Positions 13,333-25,084 of a stretch of DNA of 64,000 nt are shown in pieces (positions within the stretch are counted from its first letter, which is position 1; each line of letters starts with the position of its first letter). The translations under genes were made by a program, and so were the position numbers. Origin of the DNA: Holothuria scabra (Eukaryota > Echinodermata > Holothuroidea > Aspidochirotida > Holothuriidae); contig CM074195.1 of assembly GCA_037179385.1 (NCBI GenBank), forward strand, positions 5,946,438 to 6,010,437. Direction: 5' to 3'. The notes beneath the pieces were generated by a model. That model saw only the letters and a list, made by a program, of their open reading frames with translations. It was not told the origin of the DNA and made no database searches.

Positions 13333-13674
13333 AAAACCCTATCCCCGAGTATCCACTAGTAGAAGGATGTAACAATAAGAGCCATTGCGTTTTGAGGGTT
13401 AACCGGGAGGGTAACCTGACCTGTTCAATGAATGGAATAAGACCGGAAGTGAAGTTACAGTGGAGGGAAGCAACCGAGGACACAGGGAAGATAGCGTTCT
13501 TCGACCATACTACCCGCGTGACTGAAAGAGGTGGAAAATCAAACATCTCGCTCACATCTCGCTACAGTGCCACAAGTGGGCAAGAGATAAGGACCATATG
13601 CAGTGCCGTTCACGAACTCGACAATATATTACGCTTCACAAACTGTACAGTCGTCATTCTCTATATTGATATTG
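13333..13674 (+). CDS. Exon encoding one Ig-like domain (phase 1-1)
   Basis: A 342-nt internal exon between acceptor TTTTGTCGCAG (AG 13331-13332) and donor ATTG|GTAAAT. Both junctions are phase 1 and match the donor phase of the exon at 11447-12100. The Ig core is seen as Cys in NLTCSM, Trp in KLQWREA and Cys in IRTICSAV, with N-glycosylation sites (NKS, NLT, NIS, NCT). Its spacing resembles the first domain of the preceding exon, suggesting domain duplication. It is probably membrane-proximal in the same protein, since a transmembrane exon follows 500 bp downstream. The gene identity is unknown. Confidence 0.78.
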
Positions 13675-14173
13675 GTAAATATTTTACAAAAGATTTCAAA
13701 ACATTTTCGTTAAATAAATTAAGTCGAAAGAACAACTGATTGCTCCGCTCTTCCCATAACTGCCGGTAACCGAAGGAAAGTCGTTGACTGCCGATACATC
13801 AGTTTATAGCTTTCTGTCACTATATAACCGGACATTGGGTCAACAGTTTAGCCTCAGTGGACGGAGACATGTCAAGGAATGGCGGCAACCAGTAGGGTTT
13901 TTGAGATATCTGCGCTTCATGTCTTTACAAGGGTTGTTAATGCAACTTGTCAATGCATATTAAACATGGGACTCCCATTTCCAGTATGTTTCCTTTGGAC
14001 AAGAACTCGAATACTTTTTGGCTTCCTTCACAACCTGTGTCCAAGAGTGGTATGCAAGCCATAAGTATTGATGAGAAATTTTCCTTATGTAAAACGACAA
14101 AATGCGTTTAGGCAGATGATGTTTGCAGCTAATCGATTATCCCATCGCTTTTTTCTTTCTTCCTCAACATTAG

Positions 14174-14305
14174 ATGAATATCATGATGATTCAAGTATTC
14201 CACCTCGCAATTATATCTCCACCCTTACGGTCGTCATCTTCGTGTTGACATGGAGTTTAGTATTGACGTTTGTTCTTATTTCGGGACTGGAGGCTTTCAT
14301 TTTAG
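14174..14305 (+). CDS. Transmembrane exon 1 of the Ig receptor (phase 1-1)
   Basis: A 132-nt exon after a strong pyrimidine tract (TTTTTTCTTTCTTCC...ATTAG) and before donor TTTAG|GTAATT. Both ends are phase 1. It encodes an acidic, probably extracellular stalk (EYHDDSSIPPRN) and then one ~24-residue hydrophobic segment beginning STLTVVIFVLTW. It is the natural membrane anchor for the Ig exons upstream. Four similar-sized phase-1 transmembrane exons lie at 25-32 kb. The cytoplasmic exon that should follow was not identified with confidence; 20936-21243 is a candidate only if a small phase 1-0 exon lies between. Confidence 0.72.
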
Positions 14306-15016
14306 GTAATTATCATTCATTTCGAGATACATTAAAAGGTGAAAGTCGAAATAGCCATGGTACGTTCATATCACCACATCTTAGCTGTCTTTTGATCATC
14401 GGGCTGGTAGATAAATTAAAAATAATATTGCCTTACAATCAATAAAATAATAAGATGAAAAAGAGTCTTTTTTGTTCAGTTTACAATATCTCTATCATTC
14501 TTTCACAAGAAGGTATCCTGTTTTGGTGTAGAAATCAGAGAGTGGTAGCCAAAGCAGTCTATGTGTCAAACGGGAAAGCCATCTGCAGGGACGATGCTCA
14601 CTTTTTCAAAAGACATTCCCTAGGTGGCTAATGCTAGCCACGATCCCTAACCCTATCAACCCTTACAAATATTACAATGGATACAATGCAGTGGAAACAG
14701 CCAATCAAGAAACACCTTGTTAAACAGCGCGCATCTACTTAATACCGATCTTTACATGATATCTATGTATGCAAACTCGTTTTGACCATTTCATTACTAG
14801 ATGGGCCATTATGTCAATACGTGAATATTAGAAGCTGAAGTTAGTATTTGAGGTATGGCCTATGGCCAATAAGGCGTCACATAGATGAAAAATACATAGT
14901 TTATTTTACCAGGGTCCAGCACATGTAAATACAAGAATCAATAGTTTCAAGGAAACATTGTGGTGATTTCTACTTTAGCTTTAGGCAATGCCTGCGGCGA
15001 GCGCGAAGGATACTCG
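14306..15016. other. Presumed intron sequence
   Basis: Open frame read-through from the transmembrane exon ends at 14445. No further exon signal or repeat is evident up to the inverted-repeat element at 15017. Confidence 0.4.
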
Positions 15017-15218
15017 CTAAACGCGTCCGGTTCAAATTGAACCGAAAACGGATCAAATGGGCACTGAACGCAAAAAGGTTGAAATGTTAGATAAGCTTTG
15101 GCTCAAAGGAACCAATTTTGGTTCAAAATGAACCAAATCGTGTTGCATTTTTTATCCTTTTTGACAACAGCGCCCATGTGATCTTTTCTCCTGTTCAATT
15201 TGAACCGGACGTTTTTAG
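15017..15218. mobile_element. 202-bp palindromic MITE
   Basis: The left end CTAAACGCGTCCGGTTCAAA and right end (reverse complement CTAAAAACGTCCGGTTCAAA) form ~48-bp imperfect terminal inverted repeats that continue through ATCAAATGGGC / ATCACATGGGC. The interior is non-coding and also contains the palindromic GGTTCAAATTGAACC. No certain target duplication was found. Confidence 0.75.
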
Positions 15219-15396
15219 AGTGAAACTCTAATGAGACGCGGAGTTTCGTTTTTATTTAATATTAAATTGCTTTCTTCTTTTACTCTGCAAAGTAATAGGT
15301 TGCGATTCATTTTTTCCTGTCTGAAATCAGTTTTCTGATTTTTTTTTTTTACAGAGATTGCGTGCCATTTCAATACGTAGATGGCAATGTAATCCT

Positions 15397-15867
15397 ATTT
15401 TTGGTTCCTTGTGTAACAAAGGAACCTATGCAATCAGCTTGGTGTGTATGTATGTGTGTGTGTATGTGAAGGATTGGAATGCGATGGATGTGGTGCTATA
15501 ACTCAGTAACGAAGTGATCGATTTTTTTTTAACTTGGTATATATGTAGATGTTGTTGAGTAGATGTGCCCCATCGTTTGTGATGGAGTTCAAAGATCACT
15601 GGTGATCATCAGAGGCCAAAAAGTGAATTTCTCGAAGTAGTTGTATCACGGTATCTGTTGTTCTAACAGTGGCATAATTTTAGGACAAGCTAGATTGGTA
15701 GGAGGTGGAAAGGTTGGTACATCAACCAAAATAATTCGAAAGGGTCAAAAGGTCAAAAAGTAATTAAAATTATTGATTCCTCGCCACTGAAGCATTTTAG
15801 AGGGGTAGTGTAATGGAGATTTGTGTTCGTTTAAGTGAAGAACATGTGATGACCCACTTGACCTCAT
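15397..15867. repeat. Minisatellite-type repeat B, left part (split by the LINE)
   Basis: It starts with a hairpin-like head (GGTTCCTTGTGTAACAAAGGAACC) and a TG-rich tract, then degenerate units with AGGTC-like motifs. It breaks off at CACTTGACCTCAT (15855-15867), and the same 13 bp restart at 19412. The LINE therefore inserted inside this repeat. Confidence 0.7.
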
Positions 15868-18800
15868 TTTTTCCATCGTTTATTTCACATATATCACTGT
15901 TCTTCACATGCCATATACATCTACATAATATAATTCTTGAAAGTATAGAAATAATATCGTACAAAATTTAATGTTCTACAGAAAAACCGTAAGAAAGACA
16001 ATTGCATATTGCTTGATATTTGTCAACACGTTTTCGAGGTGTACTTATTTTTGAACAGATATAACGCTCCACTTTCAGAACAAATTTCAATTTATTGTAA
16101 ACCTGAAAGAGATTTGGCTTTAATTTGTGCAACCGACAACTAAAAAGGTAATATTTACAACGGAGGACAAAATAATTCATAGGATGATCACTTAACAATT
16201 TGTACCCGAAAAAGAAATCTCTTTTAGGGGGAATAAATTGTCACCCAAATAGGTATTGCTCAACGTCTAGAAGAAACGAAGAAGTGAAAGAACAATCCCA
16301 AAATAAATGTCTGAGGTTTCAACGTTAATATTGCAAAAGTACACAAAGGGTTGTCGAGCTTTTTCATTAACCAGAGAAGCCTGTTGGTACTTAAAACTCT
16401 GTAAAGAAAACGGAACTGAGAATTTTAGTTTCAGAAAGTGTTAACGAAGTGATTTTGAAAATCACGTTCCAATCATTCTTTGATAAATTAAATTCAACAT
16501 TCCACTTCTTTAACGAATTTGGGGGTAAAACAGTATTGGAAATGACTTTTGAGTAAGCTAATTTAGAAGTAATATCTTTTTCGGTAACGACCTCAGTTAC
16601 CCCGCCATCCTCCTGAAATAGGTTGGCCTTCAATTCATTAGGAATTGCAAAAATTAAACCAAAGTAAATAGTAAAAGGAAATCTTCTTACACCAAATATG
16701 TCGCAGAACTCTTCAAAAGTCAAAGGCCTATTATTATCAAAGAAAAATATCCATAACATACCTAACTCCTGAGTTGAAGAGCTTTTCGAAAAACACCGTT
16801 CTGTTGTTAACTTTTATAAAACTATTATTCCAAAAAACTGAGAACCAAAGTGATTACTAGGGCTATAAAAAGTCATTTTACCCCAAGCTTGACAATTATT
16901 TTTAATAAACGTATTGTTGAATTAAACCACGTCAGTATCACTGAAGTTACACTCAAATAAAAACTGACCACTGTAATCATCCAAATAATGGTCAAAAAAG
17001 ATTTTCCACAACCCGTTCCCCTCATCTTTGTACCTGTTCACCCAACTTATTTTCAAAGCAGAAATAAAAGCTTTGACGTGAGTAACTTTTAAGCCACCGT
17101 CTTCGATAAAGTTATACATAGTACTCCGTTTTACCTTGTCTTGTTTCCCCGACCAAATACAGCCCAAAAAGGAAGTTTCGACTTCGTTGACGAAATAATC
17201 TGGGGGATCGGGGAAAACTTGGAAAAGAAAAACAAGCTGTGAAAGGACAAATGATTTAACAATGGTGTTTTTTCCGTAGGGAGTCAAATCCCTAACGGAC
17301 CACAAATTTAAAATATTTTTGAGTCTGGACAATTTCTGGAGATAATTTAATCTAAATAGGTCATTTCCGTTTCGGCTAAAGCTAAGTCCAAGAAATTTGA
17401 TGGGACCCAGGGAAGGTAAAACTCCAAAGTCGGCAAGATAAATGGGTTGACTCGTGACATAAGAACCTAATGGAAACAAGTGCGACTTACTCAAATTTAT
17501 CTTAAGGCCAGATGCAAAATGAAAATCTCGTAGAATATTTAACATTTCAGAAATTGAACCATGACTACCCTCAGTCAAAAAGAGCAGTATCGTCAGCATA
17601 CTGAAGAATCTCGGATTCCTTGTTAAAGACTGTTATACCCCTGAAGTGTTTATTTCATGAGATTTTTCTGGCAAGGATGTCTGCACACAAAATGAACAAA
17701 TAAGTACGTAAAGGACATCCCTGTCGAACACCTCTTTTAATTGGAAAAAATCCAGTGGAAACACCAGTATTACATACGGCAGCAGTGCAACTATTATAAA
17801 ATGTTCTAACCCCAAATTTAAAACTAACACCAAACTTAAAATAATCCATGGTTCTATGAATAAATTCCCAATTTATTGAATCAAACGCCTTTTCGAAATC
17901 TAAGGAAAAATGTCATTTGCACTGCTATAGTCTACTAAGTCCAGAACAAAACGAATATTTTCTCCAATAAACCTTTTCTCTGAAAGCCGGTGTGGTTATT
18001 ACTGATAATACTACCCAACATACCTTTAAAACGGCCGACTATTGCCTTTGCAGCAATTTTGTTATCCGTATTCAAAAGAGATAATGGCCTCTAATTACCT
18101 TAGTGGGATGAATCTTTGTCTTGTTTCGGAATTAACGTGATAATTCTTCGAGATTGCTCAACTGAGAATTTTTGATTGTCAAAAGCTAGATTCAGTGAGC
18201 TTACAACAAAATCTTGAATTGAAGGCCAAAAAACTTATAGAAATCGATGGAGATGCCGTCACCACCCGGTGATTTGCCATTTGGCATTGAAAATAGAGCA
18301 GACCTACATTCATCGTTACTAAGATAACCGTCACATAAAGAAAAATCCAATTCAGAATGAAAATCTGGAAGTTTGTCGAAATATCCCATCAAATTACAAT
18401 TTTGGGCAGAGTACAGAGAGGTATAAAGAAGGATCGAATTTCATCTAAAATGTCAGAAGTATCGTTCAATAACAAACCATCTTTACTTAGTAATTCATGA
18501 GTAACAGACAGTCGTCTATTTCGCTTTTCCAAATTCAAAAAATATTTTGAATTTGTCTCACCCTCCTCCACCCATCTAACACTAGATCTTACAATAATTC
18601 CTTCTAATTTATGCGTATACAAAATGTGAAGCTTTTCCCGTGCGTCTTCCAAATCTTCCCGTAATGCGTCTGGAGCTGTCCCATTCTAAATTTCCAATTC
18701 AAGTGTACTAATACGAGAAATAAGAAAACGCGCATGATTACGAGACTAAGTAGCTTTACGTTAACTGGAGGATATTGTTTCGGAGCGAATCAAGAATTTC

Positions 18801-19411
18801 AAATTTTACCATCTCTAAAAAGGGTCAAGATTATTCACGGGAACTTCCTGATCATAACGATGAATTAACGAATAAATTAAATCAATAAAAAAGGGGTCTG
18901 AATGCAAAGATGTGTCAAATTTCCAGTAACCTCTTCCCCTTGGTACGTCAGTTAAATCAAAACATAAAACGACCATACAATGATCTGCTTGAAAAGTTGG
19001 CTGAAAAAATGAATCCTTAACTTTTAAGGACAAATGACGAGAAACAATGAAAAAGTCCAGCCTACAGTGAATTTCAGAAATATTGGAATTCCAAGTAAAG
19101 TATTTTGTTAACGGTTTCCTCAATTACATCAATTAAATCATACTTTTCCATTAAAGTAAGACAATCTCGTCTAGAGTTAAAATTAGCCCGTCGAATGCCT
19201 CCTTCTTTATGAAGGAATCACATTGAAAATTAGAGCGGTAGGAAGAAATGTTACTGTAAAATACATGCGAATCAATATTAGGGCTGCAAACCGCCACCAA
19301 AGTAAGAATACTACCACTATATCATACATCGGCCACAATAAATCTACCACAATTATGACAGTGGATCTTTAAAATATCAAGTGAAGAACCTGGTCGAATA
19401 AACACGCGAAA
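15868..19411 (-). mobile_element. 5'-truncated L1/Tx1-like LINE with 13-bp target duplication
   Basis: A 3.54-kb non-LTR retrotransposon on the minus strand. CACTTGACCTCAT flanks it on both sides (15855-15867 and 19412-19424). The 3' end on the minus strand shows AATAAA (complement at 15879-15884), then a short A-run abutting the duplication, as expected for target-primed reverse transcription. The 5' end is cut within the endonuclease domain, typical of incomplete reverse transcription. Many stops and frameshifts show it is dead, so it is older than its clean boundaries suggest. It lies in a satellite between the transmembrane exon at 14.2 kb and the exon at 20.9 kb. Confidence 0.85.
16210..19405 (-). 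pseudogene. Degenerate LINE ORF2 (endonuclease remnant, reverse transcriptase, C-terminal region)
   Basis: Read 19405 to 16210. The order is: the end of an AP-endonuclease domain (GRFIVADV, LDFFIVSRHLS, RGRGYWKFDTSL, ~18.8-19.4 kb); an L1-type linker (RWVEEGETNSKYFLNLEKRN, ~18.5 kb); fingers motif PNGKSPGGDGI (18252-18284); RGVRQGCPL (17709-17735); catalytic YADDT (17586-17600); a thumb/connection region (16922-17599); and a C-terminal region (16391-16759). At least five frameshifts or stops split these segments, including one directly after YADDT. The reverse transcriptase would copy LINE RNA at a nicked target if intact. The combination of motifs, and the KYFLNLEKRN linker in particular, suggests the L1/Tx1 group. 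Clade assignment is by eye. Confidence 0.85.
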
Positions 19412-19860
19412 CACTTGACCTCATCTGACCTTTCGCCGTTTGTGATTTTTTGTGACCCCTGCATTCGTCTTGATCAGACGAACCAAAAAGGCAATATTAC
19501 ACTACCTTCCTACGATGTTCCTAGCTCGAGTTATTGACATATAAATGGCAGTCTAGTTAGTGTGTAGGTCATAGGCATTGGAATGTGAGGTATGCTGTGC
19601 AATAACTCAATAAGCAAGTAACATGGGGGGTGGCATAATGGAAAGTTGTGTTCGTCCAAGTAAAGTACACTCGTTGACCTACTTTGACCTCATTTGACCT
19701 TTATGACTTTTTTGTGACGCCTGTATTCGTCTTGTTGTGGCGATTATAAAAGGCAAATGTACTCACTCCTTTGATGTTCCTTACTCGAGTATTATCATTC
19801 CGGTGAAAAGTAAATGGTGTGTGTATGTGTTTGTGTGTTGTATGCTTTGGGATGCAAGGC
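19412..19860. repeat. Repeat B, right part, plus a related ~290-bp unit
   Basis: Continuation of the LINE-interrupted repeat. Two units share GTTCGT(C/T)(C/T)AAGT, 'TTTGTGACGCCTG(T/C)ATTCGTCTTG' in pieces, and AAAAGGCAA followed by GATGTTCCT...CTCGAGT. A third relative is at about 23.6-24.0 kb. Confidence 0.6.
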
Positions 19861-20380
19861 ATATAGTGTGGGAATTCAACAACAAAATGATATAGGGAGG
19901 TCACACAAACATGGATAATCCTTTTGCAAATATATTTGGTTGTCCAGCGAACAACCCGCATTGGAAATTTGGTTTTCCTCCCCAAAACGTGGTTTTCCCC
20001 CACGGCAAATGCAAAATAAGTTTGCAAGGTATAACAGTATTTGTTAGTGATACCTTGAAATAGAAAGAAAAATATAAAGTTCTGCTGTAAGCTGTGGTAC
20101 TGTAGCAACTTAAAACTCTAGAGAAAAAGCAAGAGAGGCTCATCTGGATGCTTTCATGCCTTATGAGTTATGACACACATGTCACTAAGACTTTATGGGT
20201 AATATGTCTCTGTTCAATTGGTATGAAATCCAGCTGAAGGTTAATGCCTTTCGACAAATGCAATGGATAGAAGAAAAGAACAATTATAACCCCCTCTCAG
20301 TCTATAAGCAGTTAAGTTAACAATCAGGGCAGTCATGCAATTTTTATTTAAAAAAGAAACCTTTCCTCACATACAGTATT

Positions 20381-20606
20381 TAAAGAGCCCATGAAATGAC
20401 TCAATGACAACGATTTGAAGTCATTCTCTGCCACTATCTATCAACAACAAAAGCATTTATTTCAAAAAAATTCTGCCCCACAAAAGAGAAATGCCCAAGT
20501 GAAATGGTACCCCTTTCAGCACAACAGCTGAAAAATGTAAAAGATGTAAAAGTGCTTTGAACCAAGAATGACATCATCACAGAACCCAACTTCACAGTGT
20601 GTGTAT
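20381..20606 (+). mobile_element. Left arm of a long inverted-repeat pair (TTAA end)
   Basis: This ~225-bp segment recurs inverted at 23203-23420 at high similarity (for example GAGCCCATGAAATGACT..., GACATCATC..., CCCAACTTCACAGTGTGTGT). The outer end of each arm reads TTAAAGAGCCCATGAA, so both start at TTAA. It is either the terminal inverted repeats of one ~3-kb DNA transposon or two opposed copies of a MITE. Confidence 0.7.
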
Positions 20607-20661
20607 TATAATGCTATGTTTAAGTAAAATTTTGCTCACAGATTGCGTAGCAGAGTTGTAT

Positions 20662-20880
20662 TCAAGTCACTTTTGTCCAAGTCAAGTCAAGTCAAGTCAC
20701 AAGTCATCCATTGACAAGTCAAGTCAAGTCACAAGTCATCCAATCCCCGGGTCGAGTCAAGTCAAGTCACAAGTCACTTAATTTTCTGGCAAGTCAAGTC
20801 ACAAGTCAAATCGTTGCAAGGCAATTCAAGTCACAAGTCATCCATTTTCCGGGTCAAGTCAAGTCACAAGTCATTTTAGC
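20662..20880. repeat. TCAAG pentamer minisatellite
   Basis: Blocks of (TCAAG)n alternate with TCACAAGTCATCCA-like spacers in about six higher-order units. The ORFs translated through it (SQVKSQVTS...) are only repeat translation. Confidence 0.85.
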
Positions 20881-20935
20881 TCAACTTGAATACAACATGT
20901 TGTTCATGCTGTTTTTATATGTATTCCTGACACAG

Positions 20936-21243
20936 GATCCCAATCAATGTTCCAGAGATGATGACTGGTGTCTTCCCCAGTCATCATCGTCTAATCAGAT
21001 GGCTTCATTTGGCTCATGTGACACCTCATTTGCATACTCGTGTGAGGACTTGCAGATGAGCAGGGATGATCCAATTTTAACCGTGATGTTTTACCGACAG
21101 GTGCAGTTTTACGCTAATTTCCGCAAGGATGTTCCATTTTACGAAGAAGAAAGTATTTTGTCAGAACTGAGGAAGGGTTTAGGGGGCACTATTGGGGTCA
21201 CTAATTCAGTAATTCACTGTGTGGACGGTTACCCATGGTAATG
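20936..21243 (+). CDS. Candidate terminal exon, Ser/acid-rich tail
   Basis: Acceptor CTGACACAG|GATCCC in phase 0 is preceded by a T-rich tract. The frame then runs 101 codons to TAA at 21241-21243. AATAAA follows at 21417-21422, at a plausible distance for a poly(A) signal. The peptide is soluble, with a Ser/Asp-rich N-terminal half (CSRDDDWCLPQSSSSNQ) and a charged second half (FYEEESILSELRKGLGG). No domain is recognised. It may be the cytoplasmic end of the Ig receptor, but the phase-1 donor at 14305 would need an unseen phase 1-0 exon between. Alternatively it is a transposon gene fragment, since it lies between the inverted arms at 20381 and 23420. Confidence 0.4.
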
Positions 21244-23202
21244 TTGAAACTCGTTGCATATAACGATATACATCTTGCCTTCATTTGCTCCAAGTTTCAT
21301 CCTGTTTTTCCAATTTCATCACTGCTAAATTATTCAGCCTAGTTTGGCTGATTTTGACAGGCGGAAGCACTATTAAAGTGTGATGTGTCATGACTTTTGG
21401 AAGCCAATATCTTCACAATAAATTCAGCCTATCGTCTGAAATCAAGAAATCACCATCTGTGGTGAAATGCACCCTGTCTTCCAGGATATGGCATAAAAAT
21501 GCCCTAACTCTATTTATTTTCATTTTATTGGCCCCTTGAAATCAGATTTATCCACCGCAGTCCATATCTGCAATTCACTTCCAAGATAGCAGCCTTTAAA
21601 ACATCTCTCAGATCACATCACAGGAACAACCTTGGAAAAAGTGGGCATGGCACTCCTATTTCAAAAGCCATATCATATAGGCCTAATGCAACTTTCAGAA
21701 GAATGGAACGTTCCGGTGATACGATAAACCGTCACTTGAAAGGAATAATTTTACCCGTCCCTATATCGCGAGAATAATAAAACCCACCAAAGTGAAGGAT
21801 TGCCTTTCAGGATTTTACAAATCAAATTCAAAATCAGCTAAGGAGGCTTAGAAAATCAGGTTAGCTTAGGTTAGGGCCACCTCCCATTCCCTTGGGCTGG
21901 GTGAATGGACCATGGTCTTTCGCCATCCGTCGTCAAGATTCAGAAAATATGTAATTAAAGAGTCACTTGACCGTTATCCACAATTCATATTGGTTTGTGG
22001 TCTTTTCCATTCTGGGAAAAAAGTCTCGATGCCGGCCACGAAAATGAACTAACATAGGCCTTTGGTTTACCATAGGGGCCTGTTCCACGAGATTGCAAAT
22101 TTCGCGATAAATTCTCTCGATTTTTCTCGTTTCGATCATAGTTCGTGAATGATATGTCAACTTTTGGGACGTGAGACTATTGAAACTCTGTTGCGTAGCA
22201 TGAGACCGGTACTGGCCAAATAATTTCTGAATTATATCTGAAGAATGTCCCAATATAAAGCCAAAAATATATCAATCAAAATTCGAAATTATCACTCCCA
22301 ATTCCTCAAAAGAGGAATTTTGTCATTATTCACCCAAGCTGTCCCATTCATGTTAGGCCTATCAGTTTGAACTTTTGGTTCCAGCAATCTAGTCGATCTA
22401 TGACTAGATAGCAATTCTTTCAACCAGGAAAAGAAAATATTTTAACTCACATTCAACCAGATTGTTGAATAAGAAGACTGATATCTCACATGGATTCCTT
22501 TGAAAGACATCCCTTCCAAGTAAATTTGTCACAAACATTAATGTGGTAATCATACAATTTATCTTGTACTAGCACAGACTTCAAAATGCATGAAGTTGAA
22601 AAAGTAACTTCATGCCATCGTTTGATAAAAATACAGAATACTTCCTTAAATAACCAAAATATCAGCTAGTCTCCTCTCCCACTATATTTACTTTTCCTTT
22701 TCTTTGAACCAAGTCAAATTGCAGCATTAGCACATGCATCCAAAACAACACAGACCTTGTTGGTAGTAGCCACTGTGCAGAATGGTATACAGTATTGCAT
22801 ATGGTCCTGTGTAATGAGAGAATCACTGCTTCCTCCCCAATAAAAAAAATAGTTACGTAACACTGAAGGACAAATGGACGCAGTTACATCCCACAGGAGC
22901 CTGAGGTATTTTTCTGTGTGTATAGCCTCTTACCAGGGAACTTCCAAGCACTTGTATGATGTATACCAAACAATTTTCCCTGCTAGTTGGCTCATGGAAT
23001 ATTGAGAAGTCACAAAACTCCATCTATTGAAAAGGGCTATTCCTAGGTGTTGAAACTCTCTTTTTCACTAGTTTTGTGAAGCAAACATAGGTTTAGGTTT
23101 TGTAATGAAAATTTGTTGATTATATCAAACATTTTAGGCCATATATACACGCAAAATTCTGTAACATCAACAGAGCAGGGTATACTCCAAATGCACTATA
23201 GT
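21244..23202. other. No supported gene
   Basis: At about 21555-21650 a stretch resembles the C-terminus of a non-LTR reverse transcriptase (CNSLP, then AAFKTSLRSH after a frameshift), too short to call. Otherwise there is only weak open frame (97 codons on -, 21963-22253) without domain support. Confidence 0.35.
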
Positions 23203-23420
23203 ACACACACTGTGAAGTTGGGTTCCTGAGATGATGTCATTCTTGGTTCAACACACTTCTACATTTTTCAGCTGTTGTGCTGGAAGGTATACCATTTCAA
23301 TTGAGCATTTCTCTTTCGTGGGGTGGGATTTTTGAAAATAAATGTTTTTTTTTTGTTGATAGATAGTGTCAGAGAATGACCCCAAATCCATGTTACTAAG
23401 TCATTTCATGGGCTCTTTAA
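23203..23420 (-). mobile_element. Right arm of the long inverted-repeat pair (TTAA end)
   Basis: Reverse-complement copy of 20381-20606, ending in CATGGGCTCTTTAA (TTAA at 23417-23420). It differs by scattered substitutions and small indels, so the pair is not recent. Confidence 0.7.
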
Positions 23421-23589
23421 TAAAAATTATATACAGTGCAAGCCTTGGCTCCAGTTTTTATAATATTGTGTATACATACATGTCACAATACTAAAATATG
23501 AAGCAGTTTCTCTTCCTTTTCCTCTGCTTTCACCCTAGGGACTAGTGTGGCTTTTTGAACACCCTTTTCAGGTTGAAAGGTCAAGTTGA

Positions 23590-24100
23590 AAGTCATTTAT
23601 TAGATTTTACAGGGCAATGTTTGTTTCTGGGTCTTAAAGCCAAATTGTGAAGTAGAAATTGGTGGTAATAAATCACTCTGCCTTTAGGAGAAGACTTGTG
23701 GGCTTTTGCCTATTTTTGTTTTTGAGGCAAATAAAACACACTAGGAAATTCAAAGGACAACCATGACGAATTTCTAGTCGTTCATCTTAAATTTTGGTCG
23801 TCATGGATGACCAGATGACTGTTAAATTTCTTCCCTACACAAGGGACAGTTGTATTTACGTAAAATGCACATGTTGACCCAGTTCTTTGACTGTATTTGA
23901 CCTTTTTCACTTCTTTGTAAGGTCTGGATTTGAATAAGTGAGATGGACCAAAAAGGCAATTAACTACCCACCTATAATGCCTTAAACTAAAGTAAATGAC
24001 ATTGTAGTGAAAGGTGATGAGTGGTGTATTTGTCACATAGAAATGGGAGGTTTGCAGTGTGATTACTTGAAAATCAAGTGTTCAATTGCTCTCAAACTGC
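23590..24100. repeat. Degenerate member of the repeat-B family
   Basis: Contains TTGACC...TTTGACC...GACCTTTTTCACTTCTTTG and GGACCAAAAAGGCAATTA, in the same order as at 19440-19760. The downstream ORF (24128-24316) has no independent support. Confidence 0.45.
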
Positions 24101-25084
24101 AAGTGTTGCTATGTTTTTAAAATTTAAATGTGCCCCTGTGGTTTTGCTGATGGCCAAAAGTCATTGAGGTTGAAGTTGCAAGTGCCTTGCCTTGCGAATC
24201 CCAAAATACAAAATCATCTTAAATGCAAGGAACCAGAGTGCCCTTGGGCTCTTGTTAGAACATTAGACGAAAGATACAGCTTTGTCATTCTTGGAGATCA
24301 CATATTGCCTACTTAGATATTTCAGTTACCCATCTGAAATGAATTTAGAGGTATGGTGAGAATATCAAAAGAGATGAACAGGGATGGGCACCTCATTCAA
24401 ACGAAATAAACACTTATCTGACTCAGCGTTTCTCATTAGAAGGAAACGTCAAAGGAAGTGTAAAAATTTAAGTTGGAAATAGGCAAGTTATCTTTTGTTC
24501 AAAGGAACCAAGACATACTACAAATGTTAAAGTGCACAAGCTCACTTCTTTTTGAGAACTTAGCCCATTTTTCCAACCTTAACCCAGTCCATACGAAATT
24601 TTTATAGATTCTTTTAGACCAAGAGGAACAAATTCAAGATACTTTGACAATTAATCAGTTTTTCTGAATGACATTTTAAACATTAGAGCGACATTTTTGA
24701 GTCGATTTTATATCAGCTGCTGCTTTTAATGCTCGAAACGTATAACTCATGAGGATAATATATAATAATATATATAAAATGGGGATGACGGTAATGGCGG
24801 CAATTACAACGACAAAAAAGAAACAACAACAACATTACAAAGCACCTAACAATTCTGGAAGCGAGAGCAACTACACAACAGTCGCTCAAAGGACAAGAAA
24901 ATGGCTTTTCGTCTTTTTTTCATTCCAAAATTTGACAGATATCACAGAAAAGAGCTATATCACAATAAGAATGAGTAACATATCATGATACCTTTAAAAA
25001 TGACTGAGTCCTGGCGCGGAAATAAAGCAAACTATGCGTGATTTAATTTGAATGCAAGTACCTGTGCAAACAATAAAGTGAAAA

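Noticed and set aside
20711..20930. Upstream part of the ORF leading into 20936
   Set aside because: Repeat translation of the TCAAG minisatellite. Only the part after the CACAG acceptor was kept.
21555..21650. C-terminal fragment of a Jockey/CR1-type reverse transcriptase
   Set aside because: CNSLP and AAFKTSLRSH are in the right order but in different frames and too short to assign.
21963..22253. 97-codon minus-strand ORF
   Set aside because: No domain or splice support, and it lies inside the inverted-repeat interval.
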